A stretch of DNA of 50,203 nt, taken from the NCBI GenBank assembly GCA_004296885.1, contig SCVN01000021.1:1-50203 (forward strand), given 5' to 3'. This DNA is from Nitrospirota bacterium. GTDB lineage: Bacteria; Nitrospirota; Nitrospiria; Nitrospirales; Nitrospiraceae. Shown here piece by piece: positions 32,247 to 41,996 of the stretch. Each line of letters begins with the position of its first letter. Positions within the stretch are counted from its first letter, which is position 1. The notes beneath the pieces were generated by a model. The model made no database searches and had not been told where the DNA came from. It saw only the letters and a list, made by a program, of their open reading frames with translations. Both the position numbers and the translations under genes were made by a program.

Positions 32247-35030
32247 TTAGAGATGCTGCGAGAGGGCTGTTCCCGCTCGCTGATGTAGCGTCACCGCGAT
32301 GCGGAGTTGTTCGAGGTACTGTTCCAGTGTCTTTCCACCCAGGTCGATTTTTCGGTCGGCGATGAAGCGGTGGACGTCCTGCTCCAGTTCCGGTGTGGCC
32401 AGTCCGACGATCCCTTCCAGCATCCGGCGGAGTCCCTGTTTCGGGAAGAGCTGATCCATCCGCTCCCAATTCGCTTTGACGAAGTCCCAGGCCAACTCGC
32501 GGCCATAGACGTTCGTCAACACCAGCCGAATGATGAAGGGCGCGTCCTGCGTGCGAATTTCGCCGCTGAGCGCGCGGGCCAAAGTCTGTTCCAACAACGG
32601 CACCGGTTTGAACGCAGCCAGGGCGTAGAGGTACCGGCGCTCTTCTTGCGGCGTGGCGGCCTTGTGGAAGCGCGAGAGGAAGTCCTCGTATCGGGCCGCA
32701 TCGCCGACATGAGCCAGGATGGCGATGAGGCTGGGCAGCAGGTTTTGGTCCACCACCGTCGGCTGCGTGAGTGACGCGGCATAGAGTTCCGAGGCCCGGC
32801 TCTGCACCGCCGGATCGTTGCCGATGGTGCCGACCGCCCGCAGCAGGTCGGCGCGCAGTTGCTTGGTCAGCTCACTTTCGCCGGACTGAGGCGTCCAGCC
32901 TAGTTCGGCCACCGCCGGGCCGACCCGGTCCCGCACGAGCGCCTCCAGCTTCGGCCGGTCGGCCGGTTGGATGATCCGCTTCAACAAGTTAAACGAGTCG
33001 ATGAGCACCGCCCAGACGTTTTTGTCCCGTTCGCCTCGGAACCGGGCGGTCAGGTCCAGGTAGTCGGGGAGGGGCATGAGCCCGGCGACGGTCGCGGCCC
33101 AGGCGTCGTTGACCAGATTGAACCGTTCGATCGCCGCCAGCGTCTCCGGCGCCTGGAGCAGGCGCGCGAGCAGATCCGGCGCGTAGCGCACCCGGTAGAA
33201 TCCGTGCCCCCCTTCGTTGACCAGGACCGACTCGAAGCCGGGCGGGAGGTCGAGGTGCGTGTCCGCGTCCGTCAACAACAGACGGTGCGTGCGCCTCTGC
33301 CCGTTTGCGACGAGGCGCACTTGGAGCGGTACCTGCCATCTCCTGGGGGCGGATGCGGCGCCCGGCTCCGGGTCGGAGAGATAGGTAAAGTGCCGTTGCG
33401 ACAAGCGCAGGCGGGTTCCGTCGAGCGTGACGCTGATCAAGGGATAGCCCGGCTGGAAGATCCACCCGTCCATGAGGTCGGGAATCGGTCGTTGGGCTGC
33501 CTGCCCCAGCGCAATCCAGAGATCGCCCGTGTCGGCGTTTTGGTAGGCATGGGCGCGCAGGTACCGGCGGACGCCCTCGCGGAAGACGTCGGGGCCGATG
33601 TGCTGTTCCAGCATGCGCAGGACCGACGCGCCCTTTTCATAGGTCAGCACGTCGAACATGGCGTCCGCGTCCTTCGGCGCATGGACCGGATATTCGATGG
33701 GCCGCGAACTGCGCAGCCCGTCCACGGCAAAGGCCGCGGCGCGCGAGACGCTGAAGGTCGTCCACCGTTGCCACTCCGGCTTCCAGGCATCCACGGCCAG
33801 CACTTCCATGAAGGTGGCGAAGGCTTCGTTGAGCCAGAGGCCGTTCCACCAGGCCATGGTGACCAGATCGCCGAACCACATGTGGGCGTTCTCGTGCGCC
33901 ACGACATCGGCGATCCGTTCCAGCTCCGTATGCGTGGCGGCCTGTTCGTTGACCAGCAGGGCCGTCTCGCGGAAGGTAATGGCCCCCAGGTTTTCCATCG
34001 CGCCGGAGGCGAAGTCCGGGATGGCCAGGAGGTCCAGCTTGTCGCCCGGATAGGGGAGGCCGTAGTAGTCCTCGAAGAAACCGAGTGAGAAGGAGCCGAT
34101 TTCACGGCCGAAGGGCGCGAGGTGTTGCTTGCCCGGCACGGACCAGACGCGCAGCTGGGTGGCGCCGATGGCCACCGGTTCCGAGGCCTCCAGCTCGCCC
34201 ACGACAAACGCGACCAGGTAGGTGGACATGGAAATCGTATCGGCGAAGCGCAGCACCTTTTTCCCGCCCTCGTGCGTTTCGGACAGGACGCCGGCGTTCG
34301 AGACGGCGGTCAGAGCCGGATCGATCATGAGGGTCGCGGAGAAGACGGCCTTGAAGTCCGGTTCGTCCCAGCAGGGAAAAGCGCGCCTGGCGTCGGTGGC
34401 CTCGAACTGCGTGGCCGCCAGGGACTTGGTCCGGCCGGCCTGGTCCTGGTAGGTGCTGCGGTAGAACCCGCGCAGCTTGTCGTTCAGGGTGCCCTTGAAC
34501 GCGAGGCGCAGCTTCCAGACGCCCGGGGAAATGGCTTGGGGAAATGTGAGCCGGCACCGTTCCGCCCGTTCGTCCGGCTCGATGCGTCCGGCCAGTGCCG
34601 GGCCTGCGTCCTGCGCGATCTGCGCCTCCGTGATCTCCAGCTCGACGGCATTGAGCAGGAGTTCGGCCGTCGGCTCTTTGACCGTGACCGTCACCGTTTC
34701 GTTGCCGGCAAAGGTGAAGGCCGCAAGGTCCGGTTCCAGGCGGAGGTCGTAGCGGGTCGGTATGACGTGGCGCGGCAAGCGATATTGGTCCACTCGGTTC
34801 CTCTCTTCTGTCGGCATGGGTGGATAGAGAAGTTCGGCGTCCTCTCCCTGGGGCCGTCCGACGAGCCAGGCGCGGGCATCCGCTCCGGACGGATTCACCA
34901 ACAGGCCGAGGCCCCACAGCCGGATGAGCGACCCGGCTAGCGAGGAGATCGAGGCGAGCGTATGGCGGCGCGTGACGGCTGTGTGCAGGAGGGAAAGCTT
35001 GCCGAGAAAGCCGGCGATCCGCTCAAGCAT
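32247..35030 (-). CDS. M1-family aminopeptidase
   Basis: A 927-residue zinc aminopeptidase. Substrate motif GAMENLGAITFRE, zinc motif HENAHMWFGD with downstream NEAFATF, and a C-terminal ERAP1-like helical domain. If the start is ATG 34817 (MPTEERNRVDQYRL) the protein has 856 residues, closer to the usual M1 length; the 71 extra residues include a hydrophobic stretch that could be a signal-anchor. The start is 21 nt after the rpiA stop, so it is the last gene of the sugar-phosphate operon. The N-terminus is the uncertain point. Confidence 0.92.
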   Translation of the reverse strand: MLERIAGFLGKLSLLHTAVTRRHTLASISSLAGSLIRLWGLGLLVNPSGADARAWLVGRPQGEDAELLYPPMPTEERNRVDQYRLPRHVIPTRYDLRLEPDLAAFTFAGNETVTVTVKEPTAELLLNAVELEITEAQIAQDAGPALAGRIEPDERAERCRLTFPQAISPGVWKLRLAFKGTLNDKLRGFYRSTYQDQAGRTKSLAATQFEATDARRAFPCWDEPDFKAVFSATLMIDPALTAVSNAGVLSETHEGGKKVLRFADTISMSTYLVAFVVGELEASEPVAIGATQLRVWSVPGKQHLAPFGREIGSFSLGFFEDYYGLPYPGDKLDLLAIPDFASGAMENLGAITFRETALLVNEQAATHTELERIADVVAHENAHMWFGDLVTMAWWNGLWLNEAFATFMEVLAVDAWKPEWQRWTTFSVSRAAAFAVDGLRSSRPIEYPVHAPKDADAMFDVLTYEKGASVLRMLEQHIGPDVFREGVRRYLRAHAYQNADTGDLWIALGQAAQRPIPDLMDGWIFQPGYPLISVTLDGTRLRLSQRHFTYLSDPEPGAASAPRRWQVPLQVRLVANGQRRTHRLLLTDADTHLDLPPGFESVLVNEGGHGFYRVRYAPDLLARLLQAPETLAAIERFNLVNDAWAATVAGLMPLPDYLDLTARFRGERDKNVWAVLIDSFNLLKRIIQPADRPKLEALVRDRVGPAVAELGWTPQSGESELTKQLRADLLRAVGTIGNDPAVQSRASELYAASLTQPTVVDQNLLPSLIAILAHVGDAARYEDFLSRFHKAATPQEERRYLYALAAFKPVPLLEQTLARALSGEIRTQDAPFIIRLVLTNVYGRELAWDFVKANWERMDQLFPKQGLRRMLEGIVGLATPELEQDVHRFIADRKIDLGGKTLEQYLEQLRIAVTLHQRAGTALSQHL

Positions 35031-35051
35031 CCCACATTCCGGCGGCCGGGA

Positions 35052-35768
35052 TTACCGTCTCTCGGCTTGTCGGACCTCGATTCCTTGTTGGGTTCCCGCA
35101 ATCAAGATGTCGGTCCGGCCCACGAAGAGCCCGGTCTCGACCACGCCGGGGATTTCGTTGAGCTTGGTCTCGAATCCGGCCGGATCGTCGATGCGCGCCA
35201 CGTGCAAGTCCAGGATGTAGTGGCCCGCTTCGGTCTTGAACGGCTGCCCGCCCTTCTCGCGGAGGAGGACTGTGCCCCCGTACCCGAACGCATCGCTGAC
35301 GGCTTGGATTTGACGTTCGGTGCTGCGCCAGCCGAAGACCGCGACCTCGATGGGCAGGGGAAAGGTGCCGCCCAGGGCCGGCACGCATTTGGACGCGTCC
35401 ACCACGACGATAAATTGCCGGGCGGCGGCCGCGACGATCTTTTCCCGCAGCAAGGCGCCCCCGCCGCCCTTGATCAAGTTGAGCTGGGGGTCCACCTGGT
35501 CCGCTCCGTCGATGGCCACGTCGATCTGCCAGGCCTCGTCATGGTTGAGCAACGCGATCCCCTGGCTCTTGGCCAGCTCGGCCGTCTCGGTCGAGGTCGG
35601 GACGCCCTTGATGGCCAGACCGGCCCGGACTTTTTCGCCCAAGGCCAGGACGACATGACGGGCGGTGGAGCCGGTGCCCAGCCCGACGATCTGTCCATGG
35701 CGGACATACCCGACGGCCGCCTCGGCGGCCTGGCGCTTGAGTTGATCTGCCTGTTGGGGAGTCGTCAT
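35052..35768 (-). CDS. rpiA: Ribose-5-phosphate isomerase A
   Basis: A 238-residue protein of normal RpiA length. GLGTGSTARHVVLAL, AIDGADQVDPQLNLIKGGGGALLREKI (motif with the catalytic Asp/Glu and phosphate loop) and GVVETGLFV are visible. It interconverts ribose 5-phosphate and ribulose 5-phosphate. Its ATG overlaps the glk stop (ATGA), fitting a pentose-phosphate operon. Confidence 0.95.
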   Translation of the reverse strand: MTTPQQADQLKRQAAEAAVGYVRHGQIVGLGTGSTARHVVLALGEKVRAGLAIKGVPTSTETAELAKSQGIALLNHDEAWQIDVAIDGADQVDPQLNLIKGGGGALLREKIVAAAARQFIVVVDASKCVPALGGTFPLPIEVAVFGWRSTERQIQAVSDAFGYGGTVLLREKGGQPFKTEAGHYILDLHVARIDDPAGFETKLNEIPGVVETGLFVGRTDILIAGTQQGIEVRQAERR

Positions 35769-36838
35769 GTGGCTTGTATCGGTTGCAGCCGGCTCGCCAC
35801 CGAGGCGGCGCCCAGCAGCGCGGTCTTGGGATTCATGATTACGCGCACGGGAATCGAGTTGAGCAGCGCCTTGTACCGGCCCTTGGCGCTGAACGCGCGC
35901 ATGAAGGTCCCGTCCTTCAGCTTGGGAATTAGTTTGGGCGCAATCCCCCCGCCGACATAGAGACCGTTCAAGGCCAGCGCCTTCAAGGCCAGGTTCCCCG
36001 CCTCCGCCCCATAGATGGAGGCGAACATGTCCAGCGCCTGCTGGCAGATTTCCGACTGCCCGGCCAGCCCCACCTCGGCGATCACGGCCGCTGGGTCACC
36101 GACCTTGATCCGCTCCGCGAGCCACGTCGGTTCGTTGCGTTTGGTGTCGCGCAGAAATTCATAGATCGCATGCAGCCCGGCCCCCGACAACACCCGCTCG
36201 TAGCTCACGTGCAAGTAACTGCTGCGCAGATGGCGGAGCAAATCGATCTCCAGGTCGCTCGTTGGCGCGAAGGACGCATGCCCTCCCTCGGACGGCATGG
36301 GATGGTAGCGGGTCCCGTCGCCATACAGAATGGCTTCCCCGAGGCCCGTGCCTGCGGCGATCAAGGCCATGGCGGTTGTGGGCTGAACCGGGCGAGCCGC
36401 GCCTGCATTCAACACCACGAACTCGTCCGGTCGCAGCACCAGCAGTCCGTAGGCCGTGGCTTCCAGGTCGTTCAGGAGCCGGACTTGTCCGACCTTGAGG
36501 TGTGTGGCCAGGGCCGTCCCATCCACGACCCAGGGGAGATTCGTGGTCTTGCAGCGGTTCTCGATGATCGGGCCCGCGACGCCGAAACAGGCGGCTTCGA
36601 TGACGGGCGGTTCTTCCGGGGCTTCAGCAACCGGCTCCGGTGCGTCGGCCTCAGCCTCCTCTTCCGCGGGCGCCTCGCTCTTGGCCGGCGGCTTCAGAAA
36701 CTCGGCAATCACCTCTTCGAGCGACTTGAAGTCGGCGCTGGCGAAGGTGCGTTCCCGCACCGACTCGACCCGCTCGCTCTTCCAATCGAAGATCGCGAGG
36801 ATGGTTTTTGTTCCACCAATATCCCCTGCAAGTATCAT
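35765..36838 (-). CDS. glk: Glucokinase
   Basis: A 357-residue glucokinase of the ROK-like/Glk type. MILAGDIGGTKTIL (phosphate-binding), LLNDLEATAYG (catalytic Asp) and AAGTGLGEAI are visible, followed by SEGGHASFAP. Residues 50-78 are an acidic, alanine/proline-rich insertion (AKSEAPAEEEAEADAPEP) that most Glk proteins lack. It stands between pgl (stop abuts start) and rpiA. Function is secure; the insertion is odd. Confidence 0.92.
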   Translation of the reverse strand: MILAGDIGGTKTILAIFDWKSERVESVRERTFASADFKSLEEVIAEFLKPPAKSEAPAEEEAEADAPEPVAEAPEEPPVIEAACFGVAGPIIENRCKTTNLPWVVDGTALATHLKVGQVRLLNDLEATAYGLLVLRPDEFVVLNAGAARPVQPTTAMALIAAGTGLGEAILYGDGTRYHPMPSEGGHASFAPTSDLEIDLLRHLRSSYLHVSYERVLSGAGLHAIYEFLRDTKRNEPTWLAERIKVGDPAAVIAEVGLAGQSEICQQALDMFASIYGAEAGNLALKALALNGLYVGGGIAPKLIPKLKDGTFMRAFSAKGRYKALLNSIPVRVIMNPKTALLGAASVASRLQPIQAT

Positions 36839-37624
36839 TTACTCCTCATGTGACACGAGCCCTTGCTTCGACAAGGCCAACTCCGATGCGGCGGCCTGAT
36901 CCAGAAACCAGATCAACCGTCCTTGCTCGGGCCGGATCAGTTGGGCCGGAAGCTGGGCGCGGTCCGTCTCCCGCCCTTCCAGAACTTGCCTGACGACGGC
37001 CGCCTTGCCGGCCCCGCTCACCAGAAATACCACGGTCTGGGCCTGGTTGACTATGGGGACGGTGAGGGTCAACCGTTGGGGGACTCTCTTCGGCGACCGG
37101 CTGGGCACGACCAGACGGGTCCGTTCGTGCAGCGCCTCTGAGCCGGGGAACAGCGAGGCGGTATGGCCGTCTTCTCCCAAGCCCAACAGGATCAGGTCGA
37201 AATGTGGCCAGGCCGGCGGCTTCGTCCCGAACTGTCTGTGCAGCACCGCCTCGTACTCGCGCGCCGCCTGCTCCTGGTCCTTTGCCTCGCCGTGCATGCG
37301 AAAGATCCGGTCTGGCTTCACTCCGAGCGGGCGAAAGAGCGTTGCGTCGGCCATGCCGAAGTTGCTCTCCGGATGGTCCGGCGGCACGCCACGTTCGTCG
37401 CCGAAAAAAAACTCCACTTTCGTCCAATCCACTTGTTTCGCCAGATCTGGCGTGGCGAGTGCCCTGTGTAATATTGTTGGCGTGGACCCGCCGGACAGGG
37501 CGACACGGAAGCGTCCCTTGTTCGGAATGGCTTGATTGCCCAGCCAGACGAACAAATCCGCCGCTTCGGCGGCCAACTCCCGGCCGTTCTCGAGGATACG
37601 CAGCTCCGGTCCTGCGTTCATCAT
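36839..37624 (-). CDS. pgl: 6-phosphogluconolactonase
   Basis: A 261-residue protein. It has FRVALSGGSTPTILHRALA, WTKVEFFFGDERGVPPDHPESNFGMADATL and ILLGLGEDGHTASLFPGS, the standard DevB/Pgl blocks. It hydrolyses 6-phosphoglucono-lactone. No glucose-6-phosphate dehydrogenase gene is seen in the window. Its stop abuts the glk start. Confidence 0.95.
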   Translation of the reverse strand: MMNAGPELRILENGRELAAEAADLFVWLGNQAIPNKGRFRVALSGGSTPTILHRALATPDLAKQVDWTKVEFFFGDERGVPPDHPESNFGMADATLFRPLGVKPDRIFRMHGEAKDQEQAAREYEAVLHRQFGTKPPAWPHFDLILLGLGEDGHTASLFPGSEALHERTRLVVPSRSPKRVPQRLTLTVPIVNQAQTVVFLVSGAGKAAVVRQVLEGRETDRAQLPAQLIRPEQGRLIWFLDQAAASELALSKQGLVSHEE

Positions 37625-37637
37625 CGTATGGATGTGG

Positions 37638-39329
37638 TCATCGTTTGACGGTTCGCTTCACGGGCTTCTTCGCCGTCCGTTTTGTGCGCGCCGGTTTGCG
37701 GGAGCCCGGCTTGCGCAATAACGAACCGATCGTGGCCAAGCCCTGTTTGCCGAGCGCCACCTGCACGACCGGGCGCTGGTGCGCCTGAAGCGACTGGAAA
37801 TCGCCGATGGCCTGTGCCTGGGCCAGCGTCCCGAACGTATAGGGTTTCTCGGGCACCGGGACGTCCGGGACCATGGACTCCACCAGTTGCAGGAAGAGGC
37901 CCGCGTTCGGTCCGCCCTTGTGCAACTGGCCGGTGGAATGGAGATAACGGGGACCGTAGCCGGCGGTGGTGGCCAAGTGGTGGCGAACCAGCAGGGTCTT
38001 ACGGAGCGCTTTGATCGCCTGGTCGGCTTTCGAAGAGAATCGGAGATAGGCCAGGATCGCCAAGTATTTGCCCGGTGCGGCCTTGGCCAGCAAGTCCGTC
38101 ACAGTCGCTCCGGCCGGAACGTCCGGCAGAGAACCACGGAGTTTGACTTCGTCCAGAATCCGGCTCGTGTTCTCCTTGCTCTCCTGCACGTTGGGTTGGT
38201 CGAAAGGATGGATGCCGAGGAGTCTGCCGGCCACGGCGGTGGCGAACTCCCAGCGGAAAAATTCGGCGGCCAGATCGTAGCGATCGCGCAGCGTGAGCCG
38301 CACCACCGGCTGGCCGGCTCTCTCCAAGGCCCTCACATGACGGTCCGTGAGGGTGTTGGCATCGCCGTTAAGCCGGAGGTAGACGAAGAGCCGGTCGTGG
38401 CCGTATGCGGCCGGCGAAGCCAGCGGTTCTTCCGCGATCGGGATCAGGCCCTTGCCTTCTTTCCCCGTGCTCTCGGCCAACAATTGCTCCGCCCAGAGGC
38501 CGAAGGATTTGATCTTCGGCGACGCGATCAGCGTGACCTTGTCCCGTCCCGATCGGCCGAGGGTGCCCATCACCGCGCCGAGCATGGCGCCGGGATTGAA
38601 CGGCGGGGCGACGGTCATGCCGCAGGCGGTGGCCATGTCTTCGCCGCGCCCCAACAAGGTGGTGAGGTCGAGACCGATCAGGGCGGCCGGCACCAAGCCG
38701 AAGAGCGAGAGCACGGAATAACGGCCTCCGATGTCCGGAGGATTGATGAACGTGGTCCGGAACTGTTCTGTCTGCGCCAGCTGAGCCAGCCCTGTGCCCG
38801 GGTCCGTCACCGCGATGAACTGTGCGCCGCCGCGGTTGCCTTTGGTCTTGGCGACCAGGGATCGGAAATGGGCATAGAGGGACATGACCTCGATCGTGCC
38901 GCCGGACTTGCTGGCCAGGATGAAGAGAGTCTTCGCCGGTCGGATGGCCTGGGTGACTTGCCGGACGAGGCCGGGCACCGTCGAGTCCAATACATAGAGG
39001 CGGGGAAAACCGCGGGCGGATCCAAAGGTGCAGCGGAGCACCTCCGGTCCCAGGCTGCTGCCGCCCATGCCGAGCAGCACGACGTCGGTGACGCCCTCCG
39101 CATGAATCTCCCGGGCGAAGCCGCTCAAGCGGGGGACCTGGGTTTTCATCTCCTCGATCACGGTGAGCCAGCCGAGGCGGTTGGAAATTTCCCGCGGGTC
39201 GTCCTTCCAGAGCCGATGGTCTTTCGCCCAGAGTCTGGGAATGACGTGGGCCGATGCCATGTCCTCCAGGGCCTTATCCACGGCCGTCTGCAACGCTCCG
39301 AGCTTGACGCTGATTCTGCCGTCGTCCAT
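37638..39329 (-). CDS. pgi: Glucose-6-phosphate isomerase
   Basis: A 563-residue protein from ATG 39329, with AAAGAGGTG upstream. GMGGSSLGPEVLR, ILASKSGGTIEVMS (sugar isomerase blocks) and the C-terminal catalytic segment are present. The extreme C-terminus is a strongly basic tail (about 25 residues of Lys/Arg/Pro/Ala after GSLLRKPG) that ordinary PGI lacks and that is reminiscent of histone-H1-like or RNA-binding tails. First gene of the pgi-pgl-glk-rpiA-aminopeptidase operon. Confidence 0.9.
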   Translation of the reverse strand: MDDGRISVKLGALQTAVDKALEDMASAHVIPRLWAKDHRLWKDDPREISNRLGWLTVIEEMKTQVPRLSGFAREIHAEGVTDVVLLGMGGSSLGPEVLRCTFGSARGFPRLYVLDSTVPGLVRQVTQAIRPAKTLFILASKSGGTIEVMSLYAHFRSLVAKTKGNRGGAQFIAVTDPGTGLAQLAQTEQFRTTFINPPDIGGRYSVLSLFGLVPAALIGLDLTTLLGRGEDMATACGMTVAPPFNPGAMLGAVMGTLGRSGRDKVTLIASPKIKSFGLWAEQLLAESTGKEGKGLIPIAEEPLASPAAYGHDRLFVYLRLNGDANTLTDRHVRALERAGQPVVRLTLRDRYDLAAEFFRWEFATAVAGRLLGIHPFDQPNVQESKENTSRILDEVKLRGSLPDVPAGATVTDLLAKAAPGKYLAILAYLRFSSKADQAIKALRKTLLVRHHLATTAGYGPRYLHSTGQLHKGGPNAGLFLQLVESMVPDVPVPEKPYTFGTLAQAQAIGDFQSLQAHQRPVVQVALGKQGLATIGSLLRKPGSRKPARTKRTAKKPVKRTVKR

Positions 39330-39461
39330 GGGCACCTCTTTGCTCGTGGGTTCGCGCGCAACCGGCGGCTTGGCAGCTGCGTGCAAGTTGCGCAATGCGC
39401 AGGACATCTTAGGACTGTGAAGGGGAAAAGGCAATGACCGGCGGGGCCGTGTCTCGACGAC

Positions 39462-40136
39462 CTACGGGGCGGTGACGGAGCCGATCAGGAGCGGCATCCC
39501 GTCGGTGACGGACCAGGCCAGCGAGCGGGCCTGGTCTTGCGAGAGGGTGAGGCGGAGCACGCGGCTAGGAACCTGCCTGTCGCCGGATCGGTCGGTCCAG
39601 GCTGAAAGGCGCCGCCATCCTTCGCGCAGCCGGTTCTTGGCCCAGAGCCAGGGATGCTCGGCGGCCGGTGGCCCTACGTTCACGAGGAGGCCTGGATCGA
39701 ACTGCAGGAGATATTCGGCCGGCATGTCGTTCAGGTTGATCGGCTCTGCCGGCTCCTGGTTCTGGTCCTTGTCCGAGGCCGGTTGGACTTTCGGGCGCTC
39801 GACGATGGGCCTGGCCCTGAGCCGATAGACACCGCCCCAGCTCTCTTCGTTGCCGGCCGCGTCCCAGGATAAGAGCTCGATGCGGTGCAGCTCGATGCCC
39901 CGCCCCTTGATCCGGAGGGAGCGGGCGGACAAGTCCAGCAGCAGATAAATCTGGGGGGCTGCCGCCAGCTTGATCTCTTCTTCCAGAACCCGATTGGCCT
40001 CTCGAACGAGCGAGCGCTCATCGTTCCCGGCCGGCTGGGACGCCGGCTCCGCGGCCTGCAGCGGAAAGCCGAGCAAGAGGCTGACGGTAAGGAAGGCCGA
40101 CAAGATCAGACCGGAGAGCGGTGCCCTGCGAATCAT
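39462..40136 (-). CDS. Periplasmic protein, possible inactive L,D-transpeptidase relative
   Basis: A 224-residue protein with signal peptide (LSGLILSAFLTVSLLLGFPLQAA). The segment APQIYLLLDLSARSLRIKG resembles the first strands of a YkuD domain, but no cysteine occurs anywhere in it, so it cannot be an active L,D-transpeptidase. It lies next to two L,D-transpeptidase genes on the same strand. The relationship is a guess from pattern; no other family is recognised. Confidence 0.6.
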   Translation of the reverse strand: MIRRAPLSGLILSAFLTVSLLLGFPLQAAEPASQPAGNDERSLVREANRVLEEEIKLAAAPQIYLLLDLSARSLRIKGRGIELHRIELLSWDAAGNEESWGGVYRLRARPIVERPKVQPASDKDQNQEPAEPINLNDMPAEYLLQFDPGLLVNVGPPAAEHPWLWAKNRLREGWRRLSAWTDRSGDRQVPSRVLRLTLSQDQARSLAWSVTDGMPLLIGSVTAP

Positions 40137-40194
40137 CGACTCCGTCGGTCGTTGGAGCCTGCTTCTGGATCGAGTGGAAACAGCCTGGCTCCTT

Positions 40195-40842
40195 TCAGAA
40201 GATCATGACGGACGTGCCGATTTTGGAGAGCCGATAGACGGTGCGCAGGTCCTCGTCGCTGAGTCGAATGCAGCCGTGGGTGACGTTCTTGCCCAACAAC
40301 CGGCGGTAGAGCGTGCCGTGAATGAAATAGCCCTTGCCGAATCCCAGGGCATAGTCGCCCAACGTGCCCGGCTCGAGACGCTGCGCCGGATCGGTCGGAA
40401 CACCCAGGCCTTCTTCGAGAAAAGCCCAGTCCGGTTTGACCCACACCGGATTGGTCAGCCTCGACTGCACCTTGAATTCCCCCCTCGGGGTATCGAACAC
40501 CCATCGGGTGCCGGGTTTGCCCGGAGCGTCCAGGATTGTGCCGCTGCCGGTCGAGGCCACGGCGTCCAGGACGGTGTCGTCGCGACGCTTCACCTGGAGT
40601 TTGTTGCGCGCCGTGTCCACGACGATGTAGTGGCCCTCCGGCGCAAGCTGGGCGAGTTGCCGCTTGAGGGCGGCTTGTCTGGCGCGTAGGATGTCGAGAC
40701 TTTCTCCGGACCTCCGGACCGGCAGGTCCTGGCTTGCCGGCGTGGGCCCCGCCTCCGGCAACGCTCCGCCTTGGCTGGCCGCCAGCACCAGACTGCCGGC
40801 GCATGCGATGGCCGCCGCCATGGTTCTTGCGAGATGCGCCAT
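40195..40842 (-). CDS. L,D-transpeptidase (YkuD)
   Basis: A 215-residue protein with an N-terminal signal (MAAAIACAGSLVLAASQGGA). YkuD motifs are intact: YIVVDTARNKLQV, FIHGTLYRRLLGKNVTHGCIRLSDEDL (THGCIRL with catalytic Cys). It would make 3-3 crosslinks in peptidoglycan or attach proteins to it. Sits in a cluster with a second, more divergent L,D-transpeptidase. Confidence 0.92.
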   Translation of the reverse strand: MAHLARTMAAAIACAGSLVLAASQGGALPEAGPTPASQDLPVRRSGESLDILRARQAALKRQLAQLAPEGHYIVVDTARNKLQVKRRDDTVLDAVASTGSGTILDAPGKPGTRWVFDTPRGEFKVQSRLTNPVWVKPDWAFLEEGLGVPTDPAQRLEPGTLGDYALGFGKGYFIHGTLYRRLLGKNVTHGCIRLSDEDLRTVYRLSKIGTSVMIF

Positions 40843-40856
40843 CCTCAGTCTCGTGG

Positions 40857-41996
40857 TTATCCTTCTTCGGTCTGTTCCAACTCGGCCAGGGCGAGCGAGA
40901 CCGCATTGCTCAAACCGAGGGCTCCGACGATCGTCACCGGGGCGCCTTCCTCGATCAGATCGAACAGAGCGTCAATCTGGCGATTCTCCAGTTGGACGCA
41001 CCCGAGCGTCTCGCTTAGCGCGCGCGACTCGCCCCCGTGAATCTCGATCTGCCCGCCGATCGAAGCCTTCGGCGGTAAGGCGCCGACGGCGCGAGCCTGC
41101 TGGAAGCGGCGGCGATCCTGACTGTTCGGGTAGTCCAACAGCAGAGCTCGATAGAACTTGGTATCGCCTCGGTCCCGTTTTCTGACGATTCGGTATTGCC
41201 CTTCCGGCGTCGCCCCGTCGCCCTGATAGCGCTTTTCAAGAATGCCATTGTACCCCAAACTGACCGGATAGGAAGCCACGGCCTTGCCGTTGCGGTAGAC
41301 GAAGAGGCGGCGGTCCGCCTTGCTGACTACGATGGCGGCACTATGGTGGTGACGGGACCAGGTGACGGTTTGCGCCACCATATGCCGCCAGGCGGTCACT
41401 CGCCGCTCGTCGGCATAGCGGCCCAGCTCGGTCCCCAGCCGCTCGATCTGATGGTCCAACAGCTTGGCGGCCTGCTGGGAAGCCTGCTGGGAACGGGCAA
41501 ATTGTCCCTGCTCGAAAAACGACCGGGCTTGTTTGGCCAGCAGTTCCGTTTCCACCGGCCGCCGGCCGAGCACGACCCGCCCGCCCATCGTATCCAGGTT
41601 GCCGGTGAACGTCTGGAGCCGTTCTTCCAACTGGGTCAGCCGCGATTCGGCATGCTGATGCTCGGCCTCCCGGCGCTGTGTGGCGGTCGAGACGGCCAGA
41701 ACGCCCTGCTCCTGCACCTTGAGCAGATCGGCGACCAACCGGTTCGGCTCCCAGGGCAACCGAATCACGTCCGGCTCTGCGAGCATCCGCCCCCGCACGG
41801 CGGTCCAGTGCTCGACGAATTTGGCATATTCTTCCGGCGCGAACTCCGCCCCTTGCGCGGCGGTCAGTTCGCGATCCAGGCTCTCGACCGCCTGGACCAG
41901 CTCCGGCGGCGCTTTCTGCACGCAGGCCGCCATGCCCAGGGCGAGGACCAGGGCTGCCAGACTGATGATCCGGGGCATGGGGCGTGAGTGGCTCAT
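40857..41996 (-). CDS. L,D-transpeptidase-like lipoprotein, variant motif
   Basis: A 379-residue protein from ATG 41996. Signal/lipobox LALGMAAC, a long helical middle (residues about 60-200, coiled-coil-like) and a C-terminal YkuD domain with IEIHGGESRALSETLGCVQL. The HG His and the Cys are present, but the usual S/T-HGC-x-R reads TLGCVQ (His to Leu, Arg to Gln). It may have altered specificity or activity. 14 nt upstream of the other transpeptidase. Confidence 0.85.
   Translation of the reverse strand: MSHSRPMPRIISLAALVLALGMAACVQKAPPELVQAVESLDRELTAAQGAEFAPEEYAKFVEHWTAVRGRMLAEPDVIRLPWEPNRLVADLLKVQEQGVLAVSTATQRREAEHQHAESRLTQLEERLQTFTGNLDTMGGRVVLGRRPVETELLAKQARSFFEQGQFARSQQASQQAAKLLDHQIERLGTELGRYADERRVTAWRHMVAQTVTWSRHHHSAAIVVSKADRRLFVYRNGKAVASYPVSLGYNGILEKRYQGDGATPEGQYRIVRKRDRGDTKFYRALLLDYPNSQDRRRFQQARAVGALPPKASIGGQIEIHGGESRALSETLGCVQLENRQIDALFDLIEEGAPVTIVGALGLSNAVSLALAELEQTEEG

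Noticed and set aside
37779..39437. 552-codon frame antisense to pgi
   Set aside because: Mirror of the pgi coding frame. Codon positions of pgi explain the lack of stops.
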